This document shows, piece by piece, positions 1-4,907 of a stretch of 5,821 bases of DNA. The number at the start of each line of letters is the position of its first letter. Position 1 is the stretch's first letter. Made by a program: the position numbers and the translations under genes. This stretch comes from Spirochaetaceae bacterium (lineage in GTDB: Bacteria; Spirochaetota; Spirochaetia; Treponematales; Breznakiellaceae), in contig JAITAE010000091.1 of the NCBI GenBank assembly GCA_031284295.1, positions 1 to 5,821 of the forward strand, read 5' to 3'. The notes under the pieces are model-generated. The model was given only the letters and a program-made list of their open reading frames with translations, ran no database searches and was not told the origin of the DNA.

Positions 1-689
1 TAATAATTCACGCGGCTTATATGCTTACCGGTATCGTTGTCTTTCAATTTTGAGGCCTCAAGCAGACTCATGAAAATACTGCGGAGAAGACGCTTGTTTT
101 CATCAGTAACATCATCAAACATAACGGTAAAATCAAGCGGTTCTTTGATATCCATTTGAGCCGGGAATATGTATACACGGGTAAAAACTGTTGGATGTTC
201 ACGCGATTTTATATGAGCTATGCCGCGCCATGAAAAGCCGTTTACGCCCTGCAGTATCGCAGCGCGTATGGCTTTAACATCTTCAATCTGGAAGTACTTG
301 CCAAAAACATCAAAAAACAGATTTCCGTCAAGGGAAAAAAAGCCTGTAAAGAATTTTCGGCTCGATGGATTTGCATATATGATTTTAAATTGATTATTAA
401 TACACAGCACAGGAAATATACTGGAATGAAACGGGGCCATGGACTTAATCTGAAGCTGCTGCCGCAGTTGGTTTTGCGCAGGCGGTACCGCCGCCTGCTT
501 GGGAGCGGCGGGAGCCGAATTATGGTGAAGAGTCTGAATACCATACTTTGAAGCAGACTGTTGAGCCGCCTGAGCTTTGACCGCGGCAGGGGGAGCAGCG
601 CTTCCGGCAGGCTTAGTCTTATCCATTTTATCAGCGGACAAAGATGCTTCCGCATTATTACGGTTTGAAACCAATTTTATATCTGTCAT
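1..689 (-). CDS. PAS domain - HD-GYP signalling protein, N-terminal part (runs off left edge)
   Basis: An open frame of 229 complete codons starts at the ATG at 689 and continues past base 1 without a stop. Residues 1-80 are low-complexity and rich in Ala, Pro, Gln and Lys, probably a disordered leader. Residues about 85-200 look like a PAS sensor domain: a YANPSSRKFF-type segment near 105-114 and the closing strand FTVMFDDVTDENKR near 187-200, typical of the PAS end that leads into an output domain. Residues 201-229 (LLEASKLKDNDTGKHISRVN) match the opening of HD-GYP domains, where the HxxRV motif supplies an early conserved histidine. HD-GYP proteins usually hydrolyse cyclic-di-GMP, but the catalytic HD and GYP motifs lie outside the window, so activity cannot be judged. 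There is no signal peptide or membrane segment, so a cytoplasmic sensor is inferred. An SD-like AGGAT lies a few bases before the ATG. Confidence 0.8.
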   Translation of the reverse strand, partial: MTDIKLVSNRNNAEASLSADKMDKTKPAGSAAPPAAVKAQAAQQSASKYGIQTLHHNSAPAAPKQAAVPPAQNQLRQQLQIKSMAPFHSSIFPVLCINNQFKIIYANPSSRKFFTGFFSLDGNLFFDVFGKYFQIEDVKAIRAAILQGVNGFSWRGIAHIKSREHPTVFTRVYIFPAQMDIKEPLDFTVMFDDVTDENKRLLRSIFMSLLEASKLKDNDTGKHISRVNY

Positions 690-700
690 CAGTATCCTAC

Positions 701-729
701 ATTTTACAAATTGATACCGCGGTAATCAA
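701..729 (-). promoter_or_regulatory. Candidate promoter with overlapping palindrome, upstream of the PAS-HD-GYP gene
   Basis: On the minus strand TTGATT (724-729) is followed after exactly 17 bases by TAAAAT (701-706), a fair sigma-70-like pair. The spacer carries the palindrome TACCGCGGTA, extended by flanking TTGA/TCAA into a near-perfect dyad covering 711-729, which could be an operator. The expected transcription start would fall about 5 bases before the ATG at 689. The transcript would then be almost leaderless and the SD-like AGGAT would barely be included, which lowers confidence that this is the main promoter. Confidence 0.4.
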
Positions 730-837
730 ACAAATTACTCCATATTCGGCGGTATTAACATAAACTTGTTTTGCAATACGATTCATCGTCTTGCAAATTT
801 TAAACGCTTCCGTCCGAAGATGACGGACAACACTATT

Positions 838-931
838 CAACGTTTTACAACTATGGCGGCCATTCATGCGCGATAGCGGGTCAAGGCCTTGATACACAAC
901 ATTTTACAACTATGGACGCCCATATTCAAGC
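838..931. repeat. Pair of direct repeats, about 33 bp each, 59 bp apart
   Basis: The 19-mer CAACRTTTTACAACTATGG occurs at 838-856 and 897-915 with one difference (18/19). The similarity continues, with small gaps, through ATTCATGCG (862-870) and ATTCAAGCG (923-931). A shorter third relative, CATTTTACAA, sits at 700-709. Read on the minus strand, the 897-931 copy contains TTGAAT (924-929), a 17-base spacer and TAAAAT (901-906), that is, a second promoter-like pair aimed at the PAS-HD-GYP gene. The 838-870 copy is 3 bases shorter and has lost that spacing. Confidence 0.6.
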
Positions 932-1004
932 GGCCCTGCCGGCGCGTATTCAGGATAAACGCATAGGGTAACGCTGATTAAATGATGCCCCTGACTGGGG
1001 GGTA

Positions 1005-1024
1005 GGGCGCAACCGTGTGCGCCC
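1005..1024. repeat. Perfect 7-bp hairpin inside the MITE-like element
   Basis: GGGCGCA (1005-1011) and TGCGCCC (1018-1024) pair perfectly around a 6-base loop. GTAGGG-type sequence flanks it on both sides. It resembles the small GTAGGGGCGC-type palindromes dispersed in many bacterial genomes (resemblance from memory, not tested). Confidence 0.6.
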
Positions 1025-1027
1025 GTA

Positions 1028-1085
1028 GGGGGGCGCGACAGGCAGGCGGTTATATGCCGGTAACGGCATGGAAATAGCGCCCCCC
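1028..1085. repeat. Nested stem-loop: perfect 9-bp outer stem and 6-bp inner stem
   Basis: GGGGGGCGC (1028-1036) is the exact complement of GCGCCCCCC (1077-1085). Inside it ATGCCG (1054-1059) and CGGCAT (1064-1069) form a second perfect stem with the tetraloop GTAA. On the minus strand this lies about 30-90 bases after the glycerate kinase stop. It could shorten or stabilise that transcript's 3' end, but no U tract follows, so it is not a standard intrinsic terminator. Confidence 0.55.
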
Positions 1086-1113
1086 TTATTAATAAATCAG
1101 TGATTCCCTAGTT

Positions 1114-2265
1114 TTAAACGCGGCCCTGATAAACCGGAGCGCCTTGAATGAACCGCATCAGATTGTCAATGGTCAGCCGCATATCGCTTTTACAGCGAAG
1201 GCGGTTTTTTTCAAACGGAAGGCCTACACGGTTAATGCTGAATATAGCGCTCAGACCCTCATCATAGGCCGCTTCGATGTTATCGCCTATGTCGCCAACT
1301 ATGGCAATAACAGGAACGCCGTGTTTTTTTGCGCGCCGCGCCGTGCCGATTACCACCTTGCCGCGCAGACTTTGAGTATCGATTTTTCCCTCGCCGGTAA
1401 AAACCAGATCGGCGTCTTTGACAAGGCTGTCGAAACTGGCCGTATCAAGAACCGTTTCTATGCCCATTTCGAGCCGCGCCCCAAAAAACGCCATCATACC
1501 GCCGCCCATGCCTCCCGCTGCCCCGGCGCCCGGTATCGCGGCAATATCCTGCCCCAGATCCCGCTTTACGGCTTCCGCCGCCACCCTTAGCTGATCGTCA
1601 AGAAATTTGACCATTTCCACGCCGGCCCCTTTCTGCGGGCCGAAAACATAGGCCGCTCCATTTTTACCGTAGAGCGGGTTGTCAATGTCGCACATAGCTA
1701 CGATTTCGACAGCCTTCAACGCGGCGTCCATGCCGCTTTTGTCGATACGGCTTATGTTGGACAAACTACCGCCTGTCGGCGTAAATTCTTTACCAGAGCT
1801 GTCAATAAAGCGGATACCGGCCGCGGCGGCGGCTCCCGCCCCAAAATCATTTGTGGCGCTGCCGCCCAGCCCGACGATTATTTTTTTGCAGCCACGCCGC
1901 GCGGCGTCCAGCATCAGCAGCCCGGCGCCGTAAGTCGTGGTTTTGTCCGGGCGGAGAACGCCGCCGGCCAGCGGAAGCCCCGCGCACGCCGCCATCTCGA
2001 TGACGGCCGTCCTTCCGCCGTCCAACAGGCCGTAAAAACTCTGTATATCTTCGAAATATGGGCCCTTCGACGCGAGGGTTACTTTTTCGCCGCCGCAGGC
2101 CGTTAGGAAGGCGTCAACGCTGCCTTCACCGCCGTCAGCAGCCGGTATTTTGATGATTTCCGCATCCGGGTAGTATGCCCGGACGCGTTCCTCCATAATC
2201 GCGCAAATCTCAAGCGATGACATTGTTCCCTTAAACGAATCTGGAACCAGCAGTATTTTTTTCAT
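1114..2265 (-). CDS. glxK: Glycerate kinase (GarK/GlxK family)
   Basis: This 383-residue protein transfers phosphate from ATP to D-glycerate, feeding lower glycolysis. Family members of this type give 2-phosphoglycerate in Escherichia coli, while others have been annotated as 3-kinases; the sequence alone does not decide. Conserved segments in order are the N-terminal KILLVPDSFKGTMSS (3-17), PAADGGEGS (41-49), the Gly-rich GLGGSATND (132-140), CDIDNPL (192-198), FGPQKGA (208-214) and FTGEGKIDTQSLRGK (289-303). The full length matches the usual family size (about 370-385). The ATG at 2265 is chosen because the family begins exactly at MKKILLVPDSFKG; a start 48 codons upstream (2409) would lie inside the permease gene. 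No good SD precedes it, and the permease stop is only 20 nt upstream, so translational coupling is likely. One small oddity is Phe141, where GLGGSATND is usually followed by Gly. Confidence 0.93.
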   Translation of the reverse strand: MKKILLVPDSFKGTMSSLEICAIMEERVRAYYPDAEIIKIPAADGGEGSVDAFLTACGGEKVTLASKGPYFEDIQSFYGLLDGGRTAVIEMAACAGLPLAGGVLRPDKTTTYGAGLLMLDAARRGCKKIIVGLGGSATNDFGAGAAAAAGIRFIDSSGKEFTPTGGSLSNISRIDKSGMDAALKAVEIVAMCDIDNPLYGKNGAAYVFGPQKGAGVEMVKFLDDQLRVAAEAVKRDLGQDIAAIPGAGAAGGMGGGMMAFFGARLEMGIETVLDTASFDSLVKDADLVFTGEGKIDTQSLRGKVVIGTARRAKKHGVPVIAIVGDIGDNIEAAYDEGLSAIFSINRVGLPFEKNRLRCKSDMRLTIDNLMRFIQGAPVYQGRV

Positions 2266-2285
2266 ATCGCGTATAGTAAGCACAT

Positions 2286-3674
2286 TTATAGGAATAGAGA
2301 CAGTATGAAAATTCCCGCCATAGCGCAAAGACCTTCTATCAATGTAACGACAGTTTGCGTCTTGTAGCCTTGATCCGGCGTCATCCGGCCAAAATTGGTT
2401 ACAACCCAAAAGTAGGAATCGTTGGCGTGGGAAACCGTCATCGCGCCGGCGCCTATCGCCATGACGGTGAGGGCGACGCGGGCGGGGCTTTCCAGACCGA
2501 GACCGCCTAAAAGCGGCGCCACGATGCCGGCGCTTGTCGTAATGGCCACTGTCGAAGAGCCCTGGGCAGACTTCAGAATCGCGGAAAGCAGGAACGGGAA
2601 GAAAATACCTACGCTTTCCAGAATCCCTGAATTTGAAGTGATATAGGAAACCATACCCGAGACCGCTATTACACGGCCCAGAACGCCGCCGGCTGCCGTA
2701 ATGAATAGGATTGGACCTACAACTTTGAGCGTTTCGTTGGTTATCTCATAAAATTTGTTCGTTTTTTTCGACACGGCAAGCTGAAGCGCCGCAAAAATAA
2801 CGCCTATGGCAAGCGCCATTACCGGCGTTCCCAAAAAAGAACATACCTGAAAAAGCGCGCCCTGCCATTTTGCCATCGAAGCGATTGATCCCAAAGCCAT
2901 CAACAAAATCGGTACGATAATTGGGGCAAGCGAGATAAAAGCTCCGGGGAGTTTTCCATAACTTGCGACAATATCGTCATAACTTTTGGCGGTTTCGTCA
3001 TTTTCTGTGTCTTCGACGGATTTTACTTTTTTGCCGATATAGGAGGCGTAAAGAATCGCGCCAATCAGGGCCGGTATTGAAACCAGCGCGCCCAATCCCA
3101 TTACCAACAGCAAGTTGTTACCAACGCCGAGCGTGTTGGCGGCGGCTATCGGGCCGGGCGTGGGCGGGATAAATACGTGTGAGGCGTATAGGCCGGAAGA
3201 TAGGGCTACGGTCATCGCCACGCTGCTTACTTTTGTCCGCTTGACGAGAGCTTTGCGGATAGGGTCAAGGATAACAAAGCCCGAATCGCAGAATACGGGA
3301 ATAGACACAACCCAGCCCATTAACTGTATCGCCAACACCGGACGTTTATGGCTGACCAGTTTTATCACCATATCCGCCAGCTTGAACGCCGCGCCTGTCG
3401 CTTCGAGCACGCTTCCAATCAACGCGCCGAGTATAATCACAATGCCTATACTGGTAAATGTCCCTGAAAAACCCGCGCCGATAACGTTTGTAATTCCCTG
3501 AATTACAGAGCCGTCCTTACCGCTAATGTTCACCAGCGGAATTCCCGCCGCCAGTCCCAAAAGCAGCGATACCGCCATAATCGACAGAAACGGATGGATT
3601 TTGAGCTTTGAAATAGCCAGTATCATCACCACAATGGCGATAACAAACGCGATAATTAACGCAATACCTGACAT
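2286..3674 (-). CDS. gntP: GntP-family permease, probable glycerate/sugar-acid transporter
   Basis: A 462-residue, very hydrophobic inner-membrane protein of the normal GntP-family size (about 440-460) with roughly a dozen membrane segments. Family hallmarks in order are VFCDSGFVIL (127-136), SHVFIPPTPGPIAAAN (165-180), SAQGSSTVAITTSAG (369-383) and SHANDSYFWVV (415-425). A charged cytoplasmic loop (about 213-240, KKVKSVEDTENDE) separates the two halves. GntP proteins import gluconate and related sugar acids with protons. Because the next gene encodes glycerate kinase, glycerate is the best guess for the substrate, but gluconate-like acids cannot be excluded from sequence. The ATG at 3674 is supported by a strong SD (AAAGAGGT). 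It is the first gene of the operon, under the promoter at 3725-3753. The symbol is used at family level only. Confidence 0.92.
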   Translation of the reverse strand: MSGIALIIAFVIAIVVMILAISKLKIHPFLSIMAVSLLLGLAAGIPLVNISGKDGSVIQGITNVIGAGFSGTFTSIGIVIILGALIGSVLEATGAAFKLADMVIKLVSHKRPVLAIQLMGWVVSIPVFCDSGFVILDPIRKALVKRTKVSSVAMTVALSSGLYASHVFIPPTPGPIAAANTLGVGNNLLLVMGLGALVSIPALIGAILYASYIGKKVKSVEDTENDETAKSYDDIVASYGKLPGAFISLAPIIVPILLMALGSIASMAKWQGALFQVCSFLGTPVMALAIGVIFAALQLAVSKKTNKFYEITNETLKVVGPILFITAAGGVLGRVIAVSGMVSYITSNSGILESVGIFFPFLLSAILKSAQGSSTVAITTSAGIVAPLLGGLGLESPARVALTVMAIGAGAMTVSHANDSYFWVVTNFGRMTPDQGYKTQTVVTLIEGLCAMAGIFILSLFL

Positions 3675-3678
3675 AAAT

Positions 3679-3686
3679 ACCTCTTT
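3679..3686 (-). promoter_or_regulatory. Ribosome binding site of the permease gene
   Basis: AAAGAGGT on the minus strand ends 4 bases before the ATG at 3674. It is the clearest SD in the window and contrasts with infA and glycerate kinase, which lack one. Confidence 0.8.
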
Positions 3687-3724
3687 AATAAAAGAATTCG
3701 CCCACCCACAAGAGCGGTGTAACC

Positions 3725-3753
3725 AGTGTACCGTACATTTTACCGGCGGTCAA
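3725..3753 (-). promoter_or_regulatory. Promoter of the permease-glycerate kinase operon, with overlapping palindrome
   Basis: On the minus strand TTGACC (3748-3753, 5/6 of the -35 consensus) is followed by exactly 17 bases and TACACT (3725-3730, 4/6 of the -10). The predicted start near 3718 gives a leader of about 44 nt that includes the SD. The odd-length perfect palindrome TGTACCGTACA (3727-3737) overlaps the -10 and the spacer. The related direct repeats GGTACACT and GGTTACAC lie across and just downstream of the -10. A repressor site here is plausible but unproven; no regulator gene is in the window. Confidence 0.6.
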
Positions 3754-3841
3754 CGAATTAGTATCCCGACAAGATTGTAAATACCGGTTTTCCCGTACGG
3801 GGATCCTATTCAGGACACGAATATCCGCGCAAGGGATAGAA

Positions 3842-3888
3842 GCGGAATAACGCCGCATGGCGCGGCCGCGCCTGGCGGCGTTATTCGC
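3842..3888. repeat. REP-like palindrome: 12-bp stem with a 14-bp palindrome at its centre
   Basis: GAATAACGCCGC (3845-3856) pairs perfectly with GCGGCGTTATTC (3875-3886). A GCG/CGC extension outside it (3842-3844 and 3886-3888) matches if one G is bulged. The loop contains the perfect palindrome GGCGCGGCCGCGCC (3859-3872). The outer motif GCGAATA is shared with the palindrome at 4436-4468 and, as GCGGATA, with that at 4071-4106. Confidence 0.75.
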
Positions 3889-3900
3889 AGTGGAGTCTAA

Positions 3901-3925
3901 TACCCCGCCCTTTAGGGCGAGAGAG
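3901..3925 (-). repeat. Hairpin unit 2: CGCCC-loop-GGGCG stem
   Basis: CGCCC (3906-3910) pairs with GGGCG (3915-3919) around TTTA. If the minus strand is transcribed, the RNA stem extends to 7 bp through a U-G and a C-G pair. Over 21 bases it matches the hairpin at 4037-4057 at 16 positions, in the same orientation, with a compensatory change inside the stem. Confidence 0.55.
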
Positions 3926-3958
3926 AATTGGCAACGCCAACAAAAAATGGTAGTAGAC

Positions 3959-3977
3959 GGATTTGCTATGCAAATCC
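3959..3977. repeat. Perfect 8-bp hairpin
   Basis: GGATTTGC (3959-3966) and GCAAATCC (3970-3977) pair around TAT. A smaller stem, TTGGC/GCCAA, lies at 3928-3940. The sequence just beyond it, AAATCCCCACAGTTAA (from 3972), is echoed by AAATCCACAGTTTG (from 4124), again in the same orientation as the paired hairpins at 3901 and 4037. Confidence 0.6.
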
Positions 3978-4005
3978 CCACAGTTAAATAATTTCCTTAC
4001 AGAAC

Positions 4006-4064
4006 GAACCTCGTAAACAATGCAACGCTTACAAGATACCCCACCCTGAAGGGTGGGGAGGTTC
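4006..4064 (-). repeat. Hairpin unit 1: perfect 8-bp stem within an outer 7-bp inverted repeat
   Basis: CCCCACCC (4039-4046) pairs perfectly with GGGTGGGG (4051-4058) around the loop TGAA. An outer inverted repeat, GAACCTC (4006-4012) with GAGGTTC (4058-4064), encloses it and shares one base with the inner stem. It is related to the hairpin at 3901-3925. GC-rich hairpins of this shape are known at the ends of IS200/IS605-type elements, a possible origin. Confidence 0.6.
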
Positions 4065-4070
4065 ATTGTA

Positions 4071-4106
4071 GCGGATAGCCCGGTCGCCGCGTAGCGGCGA
4101 GCGGGC
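4071..4106. repeat. REP-like palindrome with a 13-bp interrupted stem
   Basis: GCCCG-G-TCGCCGC (4078-4090) pairs with GCGGCGA-G-CGGGC (4094-4106) around the loop GTA, with one G-G mismatch. It shares GCGGATAGCC and GGTCGCCGCG with the palindrome at 4436-4468. Confidence 0.7.
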
Positions 4107-4167
4107 CAAATTCCAAAACTAAATCCACAGTTTGAATGATGCCTGGATACTAGCCATTCAAGTCTAT

Positions 4168-4269
4168 TTACCATCCTGGGATCCTCTTCCACTTGCAATA
4201 ATACTCAGACAGTTCCTCTATTTTCTCGCGCTCCATGCCCTCAAAATACTTAAGAATGAGTGATTTATG
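4168..4269 (-). pseudogene. Possible C-terminal coding remnant, unrecognised family
   Basis: A 33-codon open stretch ends with a TAA at 4168-4170 and is closed upstream by a TAG at 4270-4272. It encodes a protein-like, charged helical tail: ILKYFEGMEREKIEELSEYY (residues 5-24) followed by CKWKRIPGW. Read from its internal ATG at 4236 it would be only 22 residues, with GAGG too close to the ATG for a normal SD. It resembles the end of a decayed gene more than a complete small gene. I do not recognise the family, and no matching upstream part is visible in any frame. A chance open frame remains possible. Confidence 0.25.
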
Positions 4270-4298
4270 CTAATTCGTGGCAGATTCAACAGGCTGCG

Positions 4299-4407
4299 GT
4301 CCCTGTTTGGGACGGTAAAAGTAACTTCTAAAATTTTTAAAACGCTGCCTTGTGGCTGGCTCAACGATTGAGCGCTGAGCTTGGGAGTTACGCTTCGCGT
4401 AAACTCC
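4299..4407. repeat. Cluster of three small hairpins
   Basis: Three short inverted repeats follow one another. GTCCC/GGGAC lies at 4299-4313 with a 5-base loop. GCTCAA/TTGAGC lies at 4359-4373 with the loop CGA. GGAGTTACGC pairs with GCGTAAACTCC at 4384-4407, with one bulged A. CGCTTCG (4391-4397) can alternatively pair with CGAAGCG (4421-4427). None is followed by a convincing T tract in either direction. Confidence 0.5.
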
Positions 4408-4435
4408 AAAAGATAAACTGCGAAGCGACTTATCC

Positions 4436-4468
4436 GCGAATAGCCGGTCGCCGCGAGCGGCTATTCGC
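4436..4468. repeat. REP-like palindrome: perfect 11-bp stem
   Basis: GCGAATAGCCG (4436-4446) is exactly complementary to CGGCTATTCGC (4458-4468), with an 11-base GC-rich loop GTCGCCGCGAG. It shares its outer motif and GGTCGCCGCG core with the 4071-4106 palindrome, and GCGAATA with the 3842-3888 palindrome, suggesting one dispersed family. Confidence 0.75.
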
Positions 4469-4488
4469 ACAATATGAACTCGAAATAT

Positions 4489-4516
4489 GACGTAACAGTA
4501 TCGACGTAACAGTATC
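4489..4516. repeat. Perfect tandem duplication, 2 x 14 bp
   Basis: GACGTAACAGTATC occurs at 4489-4502 and again immediately at 4503-4516 with no difference. This is a recent-looking duplication, a polymerase slippage product or a scar of an excision event. It is too short to be a minisatellite array. Confidence 0.9.
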
Positions 4517-4642
4517 AATGAATTATTGGATTTTTGTAGATTTTCTCACCTGAATTGGAATGCCGCGTACAAGCTCTTGATTAAGACCGTTTTTGTTCGC
4601 TTCATTGCCCTTGTATGCGGGGTTGAAGCCGCTTTGTACCAA

Positions 4643-4671
4643 TTGACAGTGCTTTTTGAAAAGTATTAGAT
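4643..4671 (+). promoter_or_regulatory. Candidate infA promoter giving a near-leaderless transcript
   Basis: A perfect -35 consensus, TTGACA, lies at 4643-4648. With a 17-base spacer the -10 would be TTAGAT (4666-4671, 3/6); with a 15-base spacer it is TATTAG (4664-4669, 4/6). Either choice places the transcription start within a few bases of the infA ATG at 4678. The absence of any SD before infA fits a leaderless message, but the weak -10 keeps confidence modest. Confidence 0.4.
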
Positions 4672-4677
4672 TTAAGC

Positions 4678-4902
4678 ATGGCAAAAGAAGAAGCTATAGA
4701 AGTTGAAGGCATTGTAAAAGAAGCCTTACCAAACACCATGTTCAGGGTGGAACTGGACAACCAGAACGGGCACTTGATACTTGCGCATCTTTCCGGCAAG
4801 ATGCGCAAACACTACATCAGGATTGTGCCCGGTGATCATGTAAAAATCGCGCTGTCTCCCTACGATTTAAGCCGCGGACGTATCATTTACCGTGAACGGT
4901 AG
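4678..4902 (+). CDS. infA: Translation initiation factor IF-1
   Basis: A 74-residue protein (family usually 71-73) with the single OB-fold (S1-like) barrel of IF-1, which binds the ribosomal A site of the 30S subunit together with IF-2 and IF-3. Family segments are clear: [16 protein letters not shown] (11-26), [18 protein letters not shown] (32-49), PGDHVKI (51-57) and [13 protein letters not shown] (60-72). The ATG at 4678 is the natural family start (MAKEE...), and an in-frame TGA at 4657-4659 rules out a much longer form. No Shine-Dalgarno sequence is visible in the 15 bases upstream. The next gene starts 5 bases after the TAG, suggesting co-transcription and coupling. Confidence 0.97.
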   Translation: MAKEEAIEVEGIVKEALPNTMFRVELDNQNGHLILAHLSGKMRKHYIRIVPGDHVKIALSPYDLSRGRIIYRER

Positions 4903-4907
4903 CGTGG

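Larger units (their letters stand above)
964..1110. mobile_element. Candidate MITE (about 147 bp) with terminal inverted repeats and TA ends
   Basis: The left end, TAGGGTAACGCTGATTAAAT (964-983), and the reverse complement of the right end, TAGGGAATCACTGATTTATT (1110-1091), agree at 15 of 20 positions, including TAGGG and CTGATT. Both outer dinucleotides are TA, which fits a TA target duplication of the kind made by IS630 and some IS5-related transposases. The interior has no coding capacity and is much more GC-rich than its surroundings. The right end lies 3 bases from the glycerate kinase stop codon. The parent element is not identifiable from this window. Confidence 0.5.
690..1113. other. 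Intergenic region between glycerate kinase and the PAS-HD-GYP gene
   Basis: This 424-base stretch has no convincing gene. A 66-codon minus-strand open frame at 697-897 has no recognisable protein features and covers repeats and promoter-like sites. The half nearest the PAS-HD-GYP gene holds the promoter-like repeats (700-931) and a small 6-bp hairpin, TCCGTC/GACGGA at 809-827. The half nearest glycerate kinase is a GC-rich, hairpin-filled MITE-like element (964-1110). No intrinsic terminator with a following U tract was seen after the glycerate kinase gene. Confidence 0.6.
3675..4677. other. Divergent intergenic region of about 1 kb, rich in palindromes
   Basis: This lies between the divergently transcribed permease operon and infA. 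Several short minus-strand open frames occur but lack family features, and their translations run through GC-rich hairpins, so they are not called as genes. The region contains at least nine hairpins with stems of 5-13 bp, a perfect 14-bp tandem duplication and short coding remnants. Because both neighbours start at its edges and point outwards, none of the hairpins can be their terminators. The left 170 bases hold the operon promoter and the right 40 bases a candidate infA promoter. Confidence 0.75.

Noticed and set aside
242..655. 137-residue minus-strand open frame
   Set aside because: It is an out-of-frame shadow of the PAS-HD-GYP gene, whose correct frame gives clear PAS and HD-GYP-like sequence across 1-689.
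697..897. 66-residue minus-strand open frame
   Set aside because: It runs through the direct repeats and promoter-like sites, shows no family features and has no good ribosome binding site.
1005..1085. Intrinsic terminator for the permease-kinase operon
   Set aside because: The stems are strong but no T tract follows on the minus strand, so a classical Rho-independent terminator is not supported.
2266..2409. 48-residue N-terminal extension of glycerate kinase
   Set aside because: It lies inside the end of the permease gene in another frame; the family begins at MKKILLVPDSFKG (2265).
3792..3801. Palindrome CCCGTACGGG as an operator
   Set aside because: It lies about 40 bases upstream of the operon -35, is short and has no loop or repeated partner; too weak to call.
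3901..4106. TnpB guide RNA scaffold with its nuclease gene
   Set aside because: The hairpins recall IS200/IS605 right ends, but no TnpB-like or TnpA-like coding sequence is present, so only a remnant or non-autonomous element can be proposed.
3685..4198. Two overlapping minus-strand open frames of 98 and 105 residues
   Set aside because: They translate through GC-rich hairpins and palindromes, share no recognisable protein family and are better explained as structured DNA.
3842..4468. CRISPR array
   Set aside because: The palindromes differ in sequence and length and are unevenly spaced; there is no series of identical repeats with uniform spacers.
4218..4518. Two overlapping minus-strand open frames of 63 and 82 residues
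   Set aside because: They cross several hairpins and the REP-like palindrome, overlap each other and lack protein-family features.
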